Positions 1-11,137 are shown, counted from the stretch's first letter. The stretch is DNA of 44,157 nucleotides from Muricomes intestini (GCF_004346165.1 NZ_SLZZ01000028.1:1-44157), one strand, 5' to 3'. The notes: a model not told the origin generated them from the sequence alone. A program made the numbers and translations.

Positions 1-152
1 TGTCTTATTTGCTATGAAATTTTTTCGAAAAAAGGTATAAAATTTTCAGATGCGGTAATACTATAGATAGAAATATAATTCGACAAAGGAATTTCGAGTT
101 AAATCGACATCAAAACCAATACATATTTAATTCAAATCAGGCAGTTCTTGAC
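1..152. other. Upstream region of the first two-component system
   Basis: AT-rich stretch with a short TTTTTTCGAAAAAA palindrome near positions 20-33 and a TATAAA-like box near 36-41. I could not pair any -10 candidate with a well spaced -35, so no promoter is called. The reading frame of the following kinase is open from position 18 but contains no ATG, GTG or TTG before position 153. Confidence 0.4.
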
Positions 153-1193
153 TTGCCAGACACAGAAAAATTTACGCCCTCTCAGACAGGGTCGGATTTC
201 TTTTACATACTGGCCTTTTTAACAGCAGTAATACTGTGCTGTGCAGATTATTTTCTGGATTTTAAAAAGTTCTTTTTTCTCCCGGTACTGCTGTACTTTA
301 CATTGTCGTTACTTTCCCCTTTTTTTCTCTGCTTTTTTCCTGCCGTTTCTTATGTACTGCTCCGCCATAGAAGTTATCCTTCTCTGGCAGCTGGTTTAGG
401 CCTGTTTCTTTACTTCTTCGGCACAAAAGATATCAATTTCTATATTCTTTGTATCGGTCATCTCGGTCTGCTTATTGCCTGTGTACTTCAAAAGAGTACC
501 AGCTGCTATGAACGCCTGGAAGAGTTATATCGGCGCACCCGAGATGACAGTACTGAATTGAATCTTCTCCTTACAGAAAGAAATCACACTCTTCTGGAAA
601 AACAGGACTATGAAATCTATACCGCCACACTTAAGGAACGAAACCGAATTGCGCGTGAGATTCACGACAACGTGGGGCATCTGCTCTCCCGCTCCATTTT
701 GATAACAGGGGCCCTGCAGGCAGTCAATAAGGACGATACGCTGGACGAATCCCTGAGAACCCTGGATGCCTCATTAAACTCCGCGATGGACAGTATCAGG
801 AGCAGCGTACATGATCTGCACGATGAATCTATAAACTTAGAAGAAGCCGTAAATGGTCTAATCAAGGATTTTATATTCTGCCCTATATCTTTTCATTATG
901 ATATGGGACGGGAAATTCCAAAAGAGGTTAAGTACTGCTTTATCAGCATCACAAAAGAAGCACTTGCCAACATTATGAGGCACAGCAACGCAGACTATGT
1001 ACAGCTTTACATGCGGGAACACCCCGGACTTTACCAGCTTTGTATTGAAGATAACGGGAATGGCACCTACTCTTTAGATTCGGGTATCGGCCTGATTAAT
1101 ATGAAGGAAAGGGTGCACACCTTAAAAGGGAATATACAAATTCTCACAGAAAAGGGCTTCAAAATATTTATCACTATACCAAAAGGAGTTTAA
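153..1193 (+). CDS. Sensor histidine kinase, NarL/LuxR-type system (HisKA_3)
   Basis: Membrane histidine kinase that should phosphorylate the response regulator starting 3 bases downstream. The first ~120 residues are strongly hydrophobic with about four membrane segments and no recognisable extracellular sensor domain. A short coiled linker follows, then a HisKA_3 dimerisation motif with the phospho-acceptor His in REIHDNVGH. The ATPase domain shows an N box (ALANIMRHSNAD), DNGNG and GIGLINMKERV. This resembles LiaS/DesK-like kinases that sense the membrane itself. The start is uncertain: TTG at 153 has no convincing Shine-Dalgarno sequence, and the frame stays open back to position 18 without an ATG. 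The signal is not predictable from sequence. Confidence 0.88.
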   Translation: MPDTEKFTPSQTGSDFFYILAFLTAVILCCADYFLDFKKFFFLPVLLYFTLSLLSPFFLCFFPAVSYVLLRHRSYPSLAAGLGLFLYFFGTKDINFYILCIGHLGLLIACVLQKSTSCYERLEELYRRTRDDSTELNLLLTERNHTLLEKQDYEIYTATLKERNRIAREIHDNVGHLLSRSILITGALQAVNKDDTLDESLRTLDASLNSAMDSIRSSVHDLHDESINLEEAVNGLIKDFIFCPISFHYDMGREIPKEVKYCFISITKEALANIMRHSNADYVQLYMREHPGLYQLCIEDNGNGTYSLDSGIGLINMKERVHTLKGNIQILTEKGFKIFITIPKGV

Positions 1194-1196
1194 GAT

Positions 1197-1817
1197 ATGA
1201 AGATTTTAATTGTAGATGATGACTGTCTGGTAACAGGTGCATTAAAGACAATTTTAGAGACCCGGGAGGATTTTTGCATCCCGGCATGTGGAAATGATGG
1301 GAAAGAGGCTGTTTCACTATATAGAAAATACAGACCCGATGTCCTGCTTATGGACATCCGCATGAAAGAAATGAACGGCCTTGATGCCTCAGCAGAAATT
1401 CTGAAACAATACCCGGATGCCCGGATTCTTCTGCTGACCACATTTTTAGATGATGAATACATTATAAAGGCACTGAGGCTGGGAGCGAAGGGCTATATTC
1501 TAAAACAGGATTATCAGAACATTATCCCTGCCATCCTTGCGATATCTTCCGGGCAGACTGTATTTGGAAATGAAATAGTATCTAAACTTCCTTCTCTTCT
1601 TCAGAAGAAATCTGGCTTTGACTATGCTTCTCATGATATTAATGAAAGAGAACTGGAGGTCATACAGCTGATTGCAGAAGGACACAGTAATAAGGAAATT
1701 GCATCCACCCTTTTTTTGAGTGAGGGGACAGTAAGAAACTATCTGAGTTCTATATTAGATAAACTAAATCTCCGCGACAGAACGCAGGTGGCTGTCTTTT
1801 ACTACCGTCATAAATAA
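1197..1817 (+). CDS. Response regulator, NarL/FixJ family
   Basis: Cytoplasmic DNA-binding response regulator, 206 residues. The receiver domain has the acidic VDDD cluster at the N-terminus, the phospho-acceptor Asp in LLMDIRM, the conserved Thr in LLTTF and the Lys in GYILK. A LuxR-type helix-turn-helix follows at about residues 145-200 (NERELEVIQLIAEGHSNKEIA, then GTVRNYLSSIL). It starts 3 bases after the kinase stop, with AAAGGAG upstream of the ATG, so the pair is translated from one transcript. The target genes are unknown; no ABC transporter or other typical LiaSR/DesKR target lies next to it in this window. Confidence 0.93.
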   Translation: MKILIVDDDCLVTGALKTILETREDFCIPACGNDGKEAVSLYRKYRPDVLLMDIRMKEMNGLDASAEILKQYPDARILLLTTFLDDEYIIKALRLGAKGYILKQDYQNIIPAILAISSGQTVFGNEIVSKLPSLLQKKSGFDYASHDINERELEVIQLIAEGHSNKEIASTLFLSEGTVRNYLSSILDKLNLRDRTQVAVFYYRHK

Positions 1818-1874
1818 AAAACAGTAGTTTTCATAAAAGGAGCATAATCTTTCTTTTTTGAAACTACTGTTTTT
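1817..1874. terminator. Bidirectional terminator between response regulator and dnaJ
   Basis: Perfect 14-base inverted repeat, AAAAACAGTAGTTT at 1817-1830 and AAACTACTGTTTTT at 1861-1874, with a 30-base loop. The A/T ends give a T-run on either strand. It separates the convergent two-component and heat-shock operons. Confidence 0.75.
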
Positions 1875-1891
1875 CGCTATTTTAATGCTTC

Positions 1892-3085
1892 TTATTCATC
1901 GAAAGCTTCTTTCACCTTTCCCATGAATCCTTTTTTCTTTCCCTTTGACTTAGGGCCACTCTCTGAACCATTTTCCGGGTTTAATGAGCCTCCGGTCAGC
2001 CTGTCAAATTCACGGAGAGCCTCCTTAGCCTCAGGACTCAGTTTCTCCGGTGTCTGTATAATCAAAGTAACATAGTGGTCACCGCGCACCTGTGAATTTC
2101 TCAAGGAAGGAACACCCTTTCCTTTCAGACGTACTTTTGTGTCAGTCTTTGTTCCCGCTTTTACCGTGTACAGCACATCACCGTCCACTGTGGGAATTTT
2201 CACATCACCGCCCAGGGCTGCCTGTGCGAATGAAATCGGAACAGTTGAGAAAATATGAACGTCCTGCCTCTGGAAGATAGGATGTCTGGAGACATTCACC
2301 TCCACCAACAAATCGCCTCTCGGACCCCCGTTGATACCTGGTTCACCCTTTTCACGGATACGGACACTCTGTCCATTATCAATTCCGGCAGGAATGGATA
2401 CCTTGATTCGCTTTTTGCTTGACTCATAGCCAGTTCCATAACAGGATGGACATTTTTCTCTAATCACTTTTCCTGAACCGCCGCAGTTCGGACAAGTTTG
2501 GACATTCTGCACAGTGCCGAAGAAGGATTGGGATGTGTAAACCACCTGTCCCTTACCACCGCACTTCGGACAGGTCTCAGGAGATGTGCCTGGCTTTGCC
2601 CCTGTTCCATTACACGTTTTACAGGGTTCCTTTAAGATAACCTCCAGTTCTTTCTCACATCCGAAGATTGCCTCCTCAAATGTTATTCTGATACTTTTGC
2701 GTATATTTGAGCCTTTCATAGGTCCATTGCTTGTATGGCCCCCTCTTCTGCTGCTCCCGCCGAATAAATCGCCAAATATATCGCCAAATATATCACTGAA
2801 ATCGGCACCGTTAAAATCAAATCCTCCGAAGCCGCCTGCACCGCCAGCGCCTCCTTCAAATGCTGCATGTCCAAACTGGTCATACTGGCGGCGTTTTTCA
2901 GGGTCGCTAAGCACTGCATACGCTTCTGATGCCTCTTTGAACTTCTTCTCAGCCTCGACATCTCCCGGATTCATATCCGGATGGTACTTTTTGGCCAACA
3001 CACGATATGCCTTTTTAAGCGCTGCATCATCAGCATCCCGGCTTACGCCAAGCACCTCGTAATAATCTCTTTTTGACTCTGCCAT
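1892..3085 (-). CDS. dnaJ: Chaperone protein DnaJ (Hsp40)
   Basis: Co-chaperone that delivers unfolded clients to DnaK and stimulates its ATPase. The J domain holds the HPD triplet at residues 35-37. A Gly/Phe-rich linker (about 75-120, [11 protein letters not shown] type) follows, then four CxxCxGxG zinc motifs ([32 protein letters not shown]) and the substrate-binding C-terminal domains. At 397 residues it is a full-length type I DnaJ. It is the last gene of the hrcA-grpE-dnaK-dnaJ operon, separated from dnaK by a hairpin. The lysine-rich tail is unremarkable. Confidence 0.98.
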   Translation of the reverse strand: MAESKRDYYEVLGVSRDADDAALKKAYRVLAKKYHPDMNPGDVEAEKKFKEASEAYAVLSDPEKRRQYDQFGHAAFEGGAGGAGGFGGFDFNGADFSDIFGDIFGDLFGGSSRRGGHTSNGPMKGSNIRKSIRITFEEAIFGCEKELEVILKEPCKTCNGTGAKPGTSPETCPKCGGKGQVVYTSQSFFGTVQNVQTCPNCGGSGKVIREKCPSCYGTGYESSKKRIKVSIPAGIDNGQSVRIREKGEPGINGGPRGDLLVEVNVSRHPIFQRQDVHIFSTVPISFAQAALGGDVKIPTVDGDVLYTVKAGTKTDTKVRLKGKGVPSLRNSQVRGDHYVTLIIQTPEKLSPEAKEALREFDRLTGGSLNPENGSESGPKSKGKKKGFMGKVKEAFDE

Positions 3086-3126
3086 AACACTCTACCTTTC
3101 ATTAATAAGTAATAACATAAAAAGTC

Positions 3127-3155
3127 CTACGAAGCCGTTTTGGCCGGCTTCGTAG
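3127..3155 (-). terminator. Hairpin between dnaK and dnaJ
   Basis: Perfect 11-base stem (CTACGAAGCCG paired with CGGCTTCGTAG) with a 7-base loop. In the direction of transcription it is followed by GGACTTTTTATG. It looks like a factor-independent terminator of modest strength lying inside the operon, which would lower dnaJ expression relative to dnaK. Confidence 0.7.
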
Positions 3156-3178
3156 AAACATCCCTTCTTAGCAGGGTC

Positions 3179-5071
<1,893 letters not shown>

Positions 5072-5088
5072 TTAATTGCGGATAATAA

Positions 5089-5787
5089 CTAATTCGCTAC
5101 CTTTACCATACTATGTCTCACTACGCCGTCCCGGTAAGTGTAGCCTTTCTGAAATTCTTCCGCTACAATATTCTCACCAAGTTCTTCATCCTCCACATGC
5201 ATCACCGCATTGTGCAAATCCGGATTAAATTCAGCGCCGACTGCCTCAATCGGCTTTACGCCAATCTCTTCAAATGCAGCCATAAGCTGTTTGTAAATTT
5301 TCTCCATGCCCTCTGCAAAAGGATTGGATTCTTCTCCCTCCGGCACAGCATCAAGGCCGCGCTCAAAATTATCGACCACCGGAAGAATCTTTTCTATGAT
5401 ATCTCTCGCACCTATTTCGTACATCTGGGATTTCTCTTTATCGGTACGCTTGCGGAAGTTATCAAACTCTGCTATCTGACGAGTGAGTCTGTCAGTCAGT
5501 TCCTCTATCTTCTCGTCCTTTTCATCTTTCTTTGGCTTTCTGCCAAACTTTTTCTTGACGGATTGTTCTTTCTCATCCTTTGACTCCTGCTGTTCCTCTG
5601 CGTTTTCACCGGAATCAGCTTCTTTTTCAGGATCCACTGGCCCCTCCGAAGTATTTTCCACGGGAACTTCCGGCTGGTCTGTCGTTTCCTCTGCTGTCTG
5701 ATCCTGGATTGTCTCTTCTCCGTCTTCGGCAGCTGCTTTAGCCTTTGCCTCTTCCACTGCCTCTTTTATTATATCTTCATTACTCAT
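5089..5787 (-). CDS. grpE: Nucleotide exchange factor GrpE
   Basis: Exchanges ADP for ATP on DnaK. The N-terminal ~100 residues are highly acidic and low complexity (Glu/Asp/Lys), followed by the conserved coiled coil (LTRQIAEFDNFRKRT) and the beta-domain ending in GYTYRDGVVRHSMVKV. I place the start at the ATG at 5787 (MSNEDIIKEAV) because GGGAG lies a suitable distance upstream; an in-frame GTG at 5799 would add four residues but lacks good spacing. The gene follows hrcA after only a few bases. The acidic extension is longer than in many GrpE proteins but common in clostridia. Confidence 0.97.
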   Translation of the reverse strand: MSNEDIIKEAVEEAKAKAAAEDGEETIQDQTAEETTDQPEVPVENTSEGPVDPEKEADSGENAEEQQESKDEKEQSVKKKFGRKPKKDEKDEKIEELTDRLTRQIAEFDNFRKRTDKEKSQMYEIGARDIIEKILPVVDNFERGLDAVPEGEESNPFAEGMEKIYKQLMAAFEEIGVKPIEAVGAEFNPDLHNAVMHVEDEELGENIVAEEFQKGYTYRDGVVRHSMVKVAN

Positions 5788-5802
5788 CTTTTCTCCCACC
5801 AG

Positions 5803-6858
5803 CTATTCACCTTCCTGTTCATTTGATTGCCTATTATATACTGCATCCAACTCACTTTGCAGAGTCTTCAGCGTCTTCATGACATGCTCATAGTCCATAC
5901 GCTTAGGACCGATGATACCTATGGTGCCTTTCATACCTTCCCCCAGCTCATAGGTCGCAGTTACAACACTACAGTCTTTCATATTCTTCACCGGAGTTTC
6001 ATCACCGATATATACCTGAATCCCATGACTGTCTTCACTGGCCAGCGTCTCAGTAACAAGAGCTGCCAGCTGCTGCTTCTCTTCAAACGCACTGATAATC
6101 TCCTGCGCACTCTGATTGTCACTCAGTTCGGGATATTTAAAAATATTAGTGGCACCGCTTGTATAAATTTCCATGTCCTCATCAACCTGGATAATGTCAG
6201 CCACTGCGTCCAGAACATCACCGATCACCCTGCTGTGGATTCCCGCCTGCTCCTTCAGCCTTGCTATCAGGCCTAAATTAATCTGTTCAATAGACATACC
6301 ATTTAGAGTTGTATTCAGGAGCATGTTCAGCTTCAATAAGTTTTCATTACTTATGGTCTCTCCTACATGAATAATCTTATTCTTAATGACATTGCCGCCC
6401 ATTACAATCACAGCGACAATCTGCTCCGCGTCCACCTGGGAAAGCTGAATAAACTTCAGTATATTTCTATTATTGAACGGGGCAGACACCATAGTGGCAT
6501 AATTGGTATTTGCAGCCAGCACCTTTGCTGCCTGCTTTAATACTTTATCCACCTTATCTGTCTTTTCCAGCATGGTGTTCCGCAGTTCCGTGATTTCCTG
6601 CTCTTTGTCTTCCATCAGCATATCTACATACAGCCGGTATCCTTTGTCCGAAGGAATCCGCCCTGCTGATGTATGAGGCTGGAAAATATAGCCCAAATCC
6701 TCCAGATCCGCCATCTCATTGCGAATTGTCGCTGAACTAAGGTTAAGATCTGTGTATTTTGAAAGAGTTCTGGAGCCTACTGGTTCCCCTGTCTCCAAAT
6801 AATTCTGGATGATGGCCTTCAATATTGTCAGCTTTCTTTCACTTATATCTGTAGCCAT
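5803..6858 (-). CDS. hrcA: Heat-inducible transcription repressor HrcA
   Basis: Repressor of class I heat-shock genes; it binds the CIRCE inverted repeat and needs GroEL-type chaperones to stay active. At 351 residues it is full length. The N-terminal winged helix (about 1-80) includes GEPVGSRTLSKY and SSATIRNEMADLE, followed by the signature HTSAGRIPSDKGYR, a dimerisation segment and a GAF-like domain. A perfect CIRCE lies between its promoter and its start codon, so the operon is autoregulated. First gene of the operon. Confidence 0.98.
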   Translation of the reverse strand: MATDISERKLTILKAIIQNYLETGEPVGSRTLSKYTDLNLSSATIRNEMADLEDLGYIFQPHTSAGRIPSDKGYRLYVDMLMEDKEQEITELRNTMLEKTDKVDKVLKQAAKVLAANTNYATMVSAPFNNRNILKFIQLSQVDAEQIVAVIVMGGNVIKNKIIHVGETISNENLLKLNMLLNTTLNGMSIEQINLGLIARLKEQAGIHSRVIGDVLDAVADIIQVDEDMEIYTSGATNIFKYPELSDNQSAQEIISAFEEKQQLAALVTETLASEDSHGIQVYIGDETPVKNMKDCSVVTATYELGEGMKGTIGIIGPKRMDYEHVMKTLKTLQSELDAVYNRQSNEQEGE

Positions 6859-6894
6859 AGAACCCTCCTTCCTGATTCAGCTATTTTATATTTA

Positions 6895-6921
6895 TTAGCA
6901 CTCTTTTGTTTTGAGTGCTAA
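6895..6921. promoter_or_regulatory. CIRCE operator (HrcA binding site)
   Basis: TTAGCACTC, 9-base spacer, GAGTGCTAA: an exact match to the CIRCE consensus, 36 bases upstream of the hrcA start codon and just downstream of the promoter -10 box, the standard position. Confidence 0.98.
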
Positions 6922-6936
6922 TACCTTACGTATACT

Positions 6937-6965
6937 AAGATATCACCGGTATTTATTTTTGTCAA
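6937..6965 (-). promoter_or_regulatory. Sigma-A promoter of the hrcA operon
   Basis: TTGACA (6960-6965), 17-base spacer, TATCTT (6937-6942), reading on the minus strand. CIRCE begins about 15 bases downstream of the -10, so HrcA would block initiation or early elongation. Confidence 0.85.
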
Positions 6966-7014
6966 CACTGTTTATGCATTTTTTATTAAAAGACGGTACC
7001 CTTGGGGTGGAATC

Positions 7015-7036
7015 GAGCTGATGGCTGAACTGTTAC
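7015..7036. repeat. Partial GTAACTGTTC-family repeat end downstream of hemW
   Basis: Ends in GAACTGTTAC, the reverse complement of a near-identical end found at 23051, 25607 and 39423, and sits a few bases past the hemW stop. Only one arm is recognisable here. A weak ACCC-CAA-GGGT hairpin followed by CTTTT lies just beyond and may end transcription. Confidence 0.4.
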
Positions 7037-7043
7037 AAAAGTT

Positions 7044-8249
7044 TCAAGGATCCAGAAACCGGATAAATACCGCATTACTTATGTCCGTCCCTCGTTCTGT
7101 AAGATATATTCTGTCCCCTGCACGCACAAGCAGGTTTTCTGATTCCAGCTTCTTTAATTCTTTTCCGTAGACATCTGTTATTGTTTTTCCAAATTGTTTT
7201 CTGAATTCTTTCGCCGAAATTCCTTTTGTCTTTCTCAGGCCAAGAAACATGAACTCTTCTATTTCATCAGCAAGGGACAGCTTTTCCATCTCCTCACGGA
7301 TATCCTTATGTCCTTCTACTCCGGTTATATATTTTTCATAATCCGAAGTGTTGTGATATCTGGTGTGCTCCACAAGAGAGGATGCTCCCAATCCGATACC
7401 CAGATATTCCTTACGCTCCCAGTATCCCAAATTGTGGCGGCATACATACCCCTCTTTTGCATAATTTGATATTTCATATCGCTGGTAGCCGTATCGGCCC
7501 AGCAGCTCATCAGTCGCCTCATAAATGGCCCGCTCTGTCTCTTCATCAGGAAGGGGAAGATACCTGTGTGTACCTTCCCCGCATAGTAAGGAATCCTGAG
7601 TCTCTTTCTTGTTTTCCCCACTGCCGCCGTACATCTGATAAAAAGGCGTCCCCTCTTCCACAATCAGACTGTACGCCGAAATATGCTCGGGCTCCAGTTC
7701 AGCCACCTTAGTAAGTGTTTCCCTCCAACTTTCTAAAGTCTGTCCCGGTATGGCAGATATCAGATCAATATTGATGTTTTGAAAGCCCTGTGCCCTCACT
7801 GCCCTGTAAGAATCCAAAAACTTCCCATAGGTGTGGATTCGTCCCAGCATTCGAAGTTCTTCATCATTCACAGACTGCAGACCAATGCTTAACCGATTAA
7901 TCCCCGCCTGTCTCCAGAGACAAAGCTTCTCATCAGTCACAGTTCCGGGATTGATTTCTATTGTGATTTCTGCATCTTTTGAAATTTGAAAGCTCTGATG
8001 CAAGGCATCGAATATGTGCTGCATCTGCTCCCCTGTTAAAATAGAAGGTGTTCCACCTCCCACAAAAATGGTGGATATTTTGACCCTGTCATAGTAAGTG
8101 CTTCCATACCCTCTTATTTCCTTTATCAGAGTCTTCACATACTCCTGCTGTGTTTTTTCATCCGCTGCCCTGGAAAGAAAATCACAGTACGCACATTTCC
8201 TCACACAAAAGGGAATGTGCAGATAAATTTCCATCTCTTTAATCATCAT
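7044..8249 (-). CDS. hemW: Heme chaperone HemW (radical SAM, HemN-like)
   Basis: Radical SAM protein of the oxygen-independent coproporphyrinogen oxidase-like family; HemW members are thought to deliver heme rather than to act as true HemN. Cys15, Cys19 and Cys22 (CVRKCAYC) bind the 4Fe-4S cluster; FVGGGTPS and IEINPGT are SAM-binding motifs. It lacks the extra N-terminal residues of genuine HemN. Residues ~207-230 form an insertion between the usual TPFYQMY and LPLPDEE segments, not typical of the family. Its first ATG lies inside the end of lepA (overlap about 11 bases), so the two are translationally coupled; MEIYLHIPF, five codons in, is an alternative start. Confidence 0.9.
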   Translation of the reverse strand: MMIKEMEIYLHIPFCVRKCAYCDFLSRAADEKTQQEYVKTLIKEIRGYGSTYYDRVKISTIFVGGGTPSILTGEQMQHIFDALHQSFQISKDAEITIEINPGTVTDEKLCLWRQAGINRLSIGLQSVNDEELRMLGRIHTYGKFLDSYRAVRAQGFQNINIDLISAIPGQTLESWRETLTKVAELEPEHISAYSLIVEEGTPFYQMYGGSGENKKETQDSLLCGEGTHRYLPLPDEETERAIYEATDELLGRYGYQRYEISNYAKEGYVCRHNLGYWERKEYLGIGLGASSLVEHTRYHNTSDYEKYITGVEGHKDIREEMEKLSLADEIEEFMFLGLRKTKGISAKEFRKQFGKTITDVYGKELKKLESENLLVRAGDRIYLTERGTDISNAVFIRFLDP

Positions 8250-10053
8250 CCAACTTCAGTACGCTCATGAAAGCCTTCTGTGGTATTTCCACATTGCCCA
8301 CCTGGCGCATCCTCTTCTTTCCTTCTTTCTGTTTCTCCAAAAGCTTTCTCTTTCGTGAGATGTCGCCCCCATAACATTTCGCCAGGACATCTTTGCGCAT
8401 TGCCTTCACCGTCTCGCGGGCAATCACCTTGCTGCCGATTGCTGCCTGAATCGGGATTTCAAACAGCTGTCTTGGAATCTCCTCCTTCAATTTCTCACAC
8501 ATCTTTCTGCCCCGCTCATAGGCGGTGCCGGCGTGTAAAATGAAGGAGAGCGCATCTACTTCTTCTTTATTAATAAGAATATCCAGCTTCACAAGCTCAG
8601 ATTTTTCATAGCCCAGCATCTCATAATCAAAGGAAGCATACCCTCTGGAGCGGGATTTCAAAGCATCAAAGAAATCGTAGATAATCTCATTGAGGGGCAG
8701 ATGGTACTTCAGAACCGCACGGTTCTCTTCTATATATTCCATGCCCTGATAAGCGCCCCGGCGCTCCTGGCACAAATCCATGATCGCACCGATATATTCA
8801 GAGGTAACCATAATTTCAGCCTTTACAACCGGCTCCTCCATATATTCAATTTCTGAGGGGTCCGGCAGGTTTGTCGGATTCGTCAATTCTATCATTTCCC
8901 CATTTGTCTTGTACACCTTATAAATAACGCTGGGGGCTGTGGTCACCAGATCCAGGTTATATTCTCTCTCCAGCCGCTCCTGGACAATCTCCAGATGAAG
9001 AAGTCCAAGGAAGCCACATCTGAAGCCAAATCCCAATGCCACGGATGTCTCCGCTTCAAATTGAAGCGCAGCATCATTAAGCTGCAGTTTTTCCAAGGCA
9101 TCTCTCAAATCCGGATATTTAGCTCCATCTGCAGGGTAAAGCCCACAGTATACCATAGGATTAACCTTTTTGTAACCCGGAAGGGGCTTATCACAGGGCC
9201 TCTGTGCATCCGTTATTGTATCGCCCACATGAGTATCTTTTACATTTTTCAGGCTGGCTGTAATATATCCTACCATTCCTGCACTGAGCTCCTCACAGGG
9301 TATAAACTGCCCTGCTCCAAAATACCCCACCTCCACAACGTCCGCCGTTGCTTTCGTAGCCATCATCTGAATTCTGCTCCCTTTTCTCACTGTACCTTCC
9401 TTTAAACGGCAAAAAACAATGACTCCCTTATAGGAATCATAAACCGAATCAAAAATCAGTGCCTGCAAAGGCGCAGATGCATCTCCGCCCGGAGCAGGTA
9501 TCTTTTGCACAATCTGTTCCAGCACATCCGCTACATTTAATCCTGTCTTTGCGGAAATCAGAGGGGCATCTTCGGCGTCAATTCCTATGACATCTTCAAT
9601 TTCCTCTTTTGCTCTGTCGGGGTCTGCACTGGGGAGATCGATTTTATTGATTACAGGCATGACATCCAGGTCATGGTCCAGTGCCAGATATACATTTGCC
9701 AGCGTCTGGGCCTCCACACCCTGTGCCGCATCCACCACAAGAATCGCGCCGTCGCACGCGGCAAGGCTCCTGGATACCTCATAATTAAAGTCCACATGCC
9801 CCGGAGTATCAATCAGGTTGAAAATATATTCTTCCCCATCCTTTGCCTTATATACAGTACGCACAGTCTGTGCCTTAATCGTAATTCCTCTCTCCCTCTC
9901 CAACTCCATATTATCCAGGACCTGTGACTGCATTTCCCGGCTGGTCAAAAGCCCTGTCATTTCAATAATGCGGTCTGCCAAGGTTGATTTTCCATGGTCT
10001 ATATGTGCAATAATACAAAAATTCCGTATTTTACTCTGATCTATCTCTGACAA
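8239..10053 (-). CDS. lepA: Elongation factor 4 (LepA)
   Basis: Ribosome-associated GTPase that back-translocates or remodels stalled ribosomes. At 604 residues it is full length. G motifs are AHIDHGKST (G1), DTPGHVDF (G3) and NKIDLPSAD (G4); the C-terminal LepA-specific domain ends in [20 protein letters not shown]. The start codon is TTG with GGAGG 8 bases upstream. That ribosome site lies just left of the small repeat inserted after holA. HemW follows with an overlap, a conserved lepA-hemW pairing. Confidence 0.98.
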   Translation of the reverse strand: MSEIDQSKIRNFCIIAHIDHGKSTLADRIIEMTGLLTSREMQSQVLDNMELERERGITIKAQTVRTVYKAKDGEEYIFNLIDTPGHVDFNYEVSRSLAACDGAILVVDAAQGVEAQTLANVYLALDHDLDVMPVINKIDLPSADPDRAKEEIEDVIGIDAEDAPLISAKTGLNVADVLEQIVQKIPAPGGDASAPLQALIFDSVYDSYKGVIVFCRLKEGTVRKGSRIQMMATKATADVVEVGYFGAGQFIPCEELSAGMVGYITASLKNVKDTHVGDTITDAQRPCDKPLPGYKKVNPMVYCGLYPADGAKYPDLRDALEKLQLNDAALQFEAETSVALGFGFRCGFLGLLHLEIVQERLEREYNLDLVTTAPSVIYKVYKTNGEMIELTNPTNLPDPSEIEYMEEPVVKAEIMVTSEYIGAIMDLCQERRGAYQGMEYIEENRAVLKYHLPLNEIIYDFFDALKSRSRGYASFDYEMLGYEKSELVKLDILINKEEVDALSFILHAGTAYERGRKMCEKLKEEIPRQLFEIPIQAAIGSKVIARETVKAMRKDVLAKCYGGDISRKRKLLEKQKEGKKRMRQVGNVEIPQKAFMSVLKLDDD

Positions 10054-10074
10054 TTTCTATTCCTCCCATATTTT

Positions 10075-10088
10075 CATATATAATGATG
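10075..10088. repeat. Direct repeat, left copy (putative target-site duplication)
   Basis: CATATATAATGATG, identical to 10154-10167. The two copies bracket the small repeat between holA and lepA, the pattern expected of a target-site duplication or of a duplication produced on insertion. Confidence 0.75.
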
Positions 10089-10155
10089 TAGGGGGCAAAA
10101 GGTATTTTGCCCCCTGATACCTACGGATTGCTCCGGCCTTTTGACCCTGGTATCA
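10089..10155 (-). repeat. Dispersed TGATACC repeat, internally deleted copy (copy A)
   Basis: On the minus strand it runs from TGATACCAGGGTCAAAAGGC straight into CGGAGCAATCCGTAGG, then TATCAGGGGGC. These are the two ends of the ~150-160-base element at 16593 and 43998, so about 110 internal bases are missing. Its far end forms a perfect hairpin (10091-10114, GGGGGCAAAA paired with TTTTGCCCCC around a 4-base loop). It supplies the last codons and stop of holA. No coding capacity of its own. Confidence 0.8.
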
Positions 10156-11137
10156 TATATAATGATGAATGTTTTACAATAAAAAGCTCTACGGCAAGTA
10201 TATCCGTAAGACGGCCCGTCTTTACACTTTCTTCTATACCGGCACTGTCCTCCATAACATCCCGAAGCTCCCGGGACTGAAAATGTTTTGCCTGTTCCAT
10301 ATATTTTCCTGCCACAAAAGGATGCAGGCCGGCCCTGGTTGCGATTTCTTTTCTTCCATAGCCTTTTTTCAGCAGATCTTTCACCTGATATAATATTCTG
10401 TACTGCCGGGTCATCATAAACAGAATACGCATGGGAGGCTCCTTTAAAGCCAGCAGTTCATAATATAGATGAAGGGCACGCTCCTGTTTTTTATCTGCCA
10501 CTGCATCCACCATGTCAAAAATATGATTGGATATCTGGGTGATGCAGACCGCATCCACATCTTCCGGCATAATGGCATTCTCGTCCAAAGTGTAGCACAG
10601 CAGCTTTTCCAGCTCTTTTTGTATGTTTTCCATATCTGTGCCTACTTTATTCAGGAAATACGTGACTGTAGATTCCGAAATCTGCCTATTTTCCCGGCGC
10701 ACCTGTCCAAGAATCCATTTCTTCAGAGTCCTTTCGTCCTGGAACGGCAGCTCCACAATATGCCCCTTATCCTTCACAGCCTTGTAGATTTTGCTGCGCT
10801 TGTCCACTTCCTTCTCAATAAAAATGAAATAAGTGGTGTCCGGCATATTCTTGATATACTCAGCCAAATCAGCTCCTGCACTCTTAAAAAAACCACTGTT
10901 CTCAAATACAAGCAGACGGCGGTCGGAGAAAAATGGCAGCGTCTCAGCCAAGTCAATCACTGCCCTGACATCTATGCCTTTCCCTTCAAAATAGGCATAA
11001 TTCATAGTATCCCCGTCCGGAATCATCGCTTTCGTCAGGCGATCTCTGTATTGTTTCTTCAGATAATTTTCTTCACCGTAGAGAAGATATATCTGCCTGA
11101 ATTGTCCTGTCTTTAAATCTTCATTCAAACTCTTCAT
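10121..11137 (-). CDS. holA: DNA polymerase III delta subunit (clamp loader)
   Basis: Clamp-loader subunit that opens the beta clamp. I start it at the ATG at 11137 (MKSLNEDLKTGQFRQIYLLY), typical of the family; the frame extends upstream to a TTG overlapping the comEC stop. The N-terminal region has YLLYGEENYLKKQYRDRL in the Walker A position, and the rest has the usual delta-subunit fold pattern (VELPFQDERTLKKWI). The last ten residues (IPGSKGRSNP) and the TAG stop are encoded by the inserted repeat. Reading across the left copy of the flanking duplication restores an alternative end (LYMKIWEE, stop) three bases before lepA, presumably the ancestral C-terminus. Confidence 0.92.
   Translation of the reverse strand: MKSLNEDLKTGQFRQIYLLYGEENYLKKQYRDRLTKAMIPDGDTMNYAYFEGKGIDVRAVIDLAETLPFFSDRRLLVFENSGFFKSAGADLAEYIKNMPDTTYFIFIEKEVDKRSKIYKAVKDKGHIVELPFQDERTLKKWILGQVRRENRQISESTVTYFLNKVGTDMENIQKELEKLLCYTLDENAIMPEDVDAVCITQISNHIFDMVDAVADKKQERALHLYYELLALKEPPMRILFMMTRQYRILYQVKDLLKKGYGRKEIATRAGLHPFVAGKYMEQAKHFQSRELRDVMEDSAGIEESVKTGRLTDILAVELFIVKHSSLYMIPGSKGRSNP
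10154..10167. repeat. Direct repeat, right copy (putative target-site duplication)
   Basis: CATATATAATGATG, identical to 10075-10088. It lies inside the holA coding sequence and encodes the S-L-Y-M segment on the minus strand. The first two bases coincide with the end of the repeat's GGTATCA terminus. Confidence 0.75.

Noticed and set aside
2586-3062. 158-codon plus-strand ORF opposite dnaJ
   Set aside because: Low-complexity Pro/Ser/Ala translation that mirrors the Gly/Phe-rich region and J domain of dnaJ; an antisense shadow.
10075-10167. Assembly duplication rather than insertion at holA-lepA
   Set aside because: The sequence between the two copies belongs to a repeat family present elsewhere in the window, which an assembly error would not explain.
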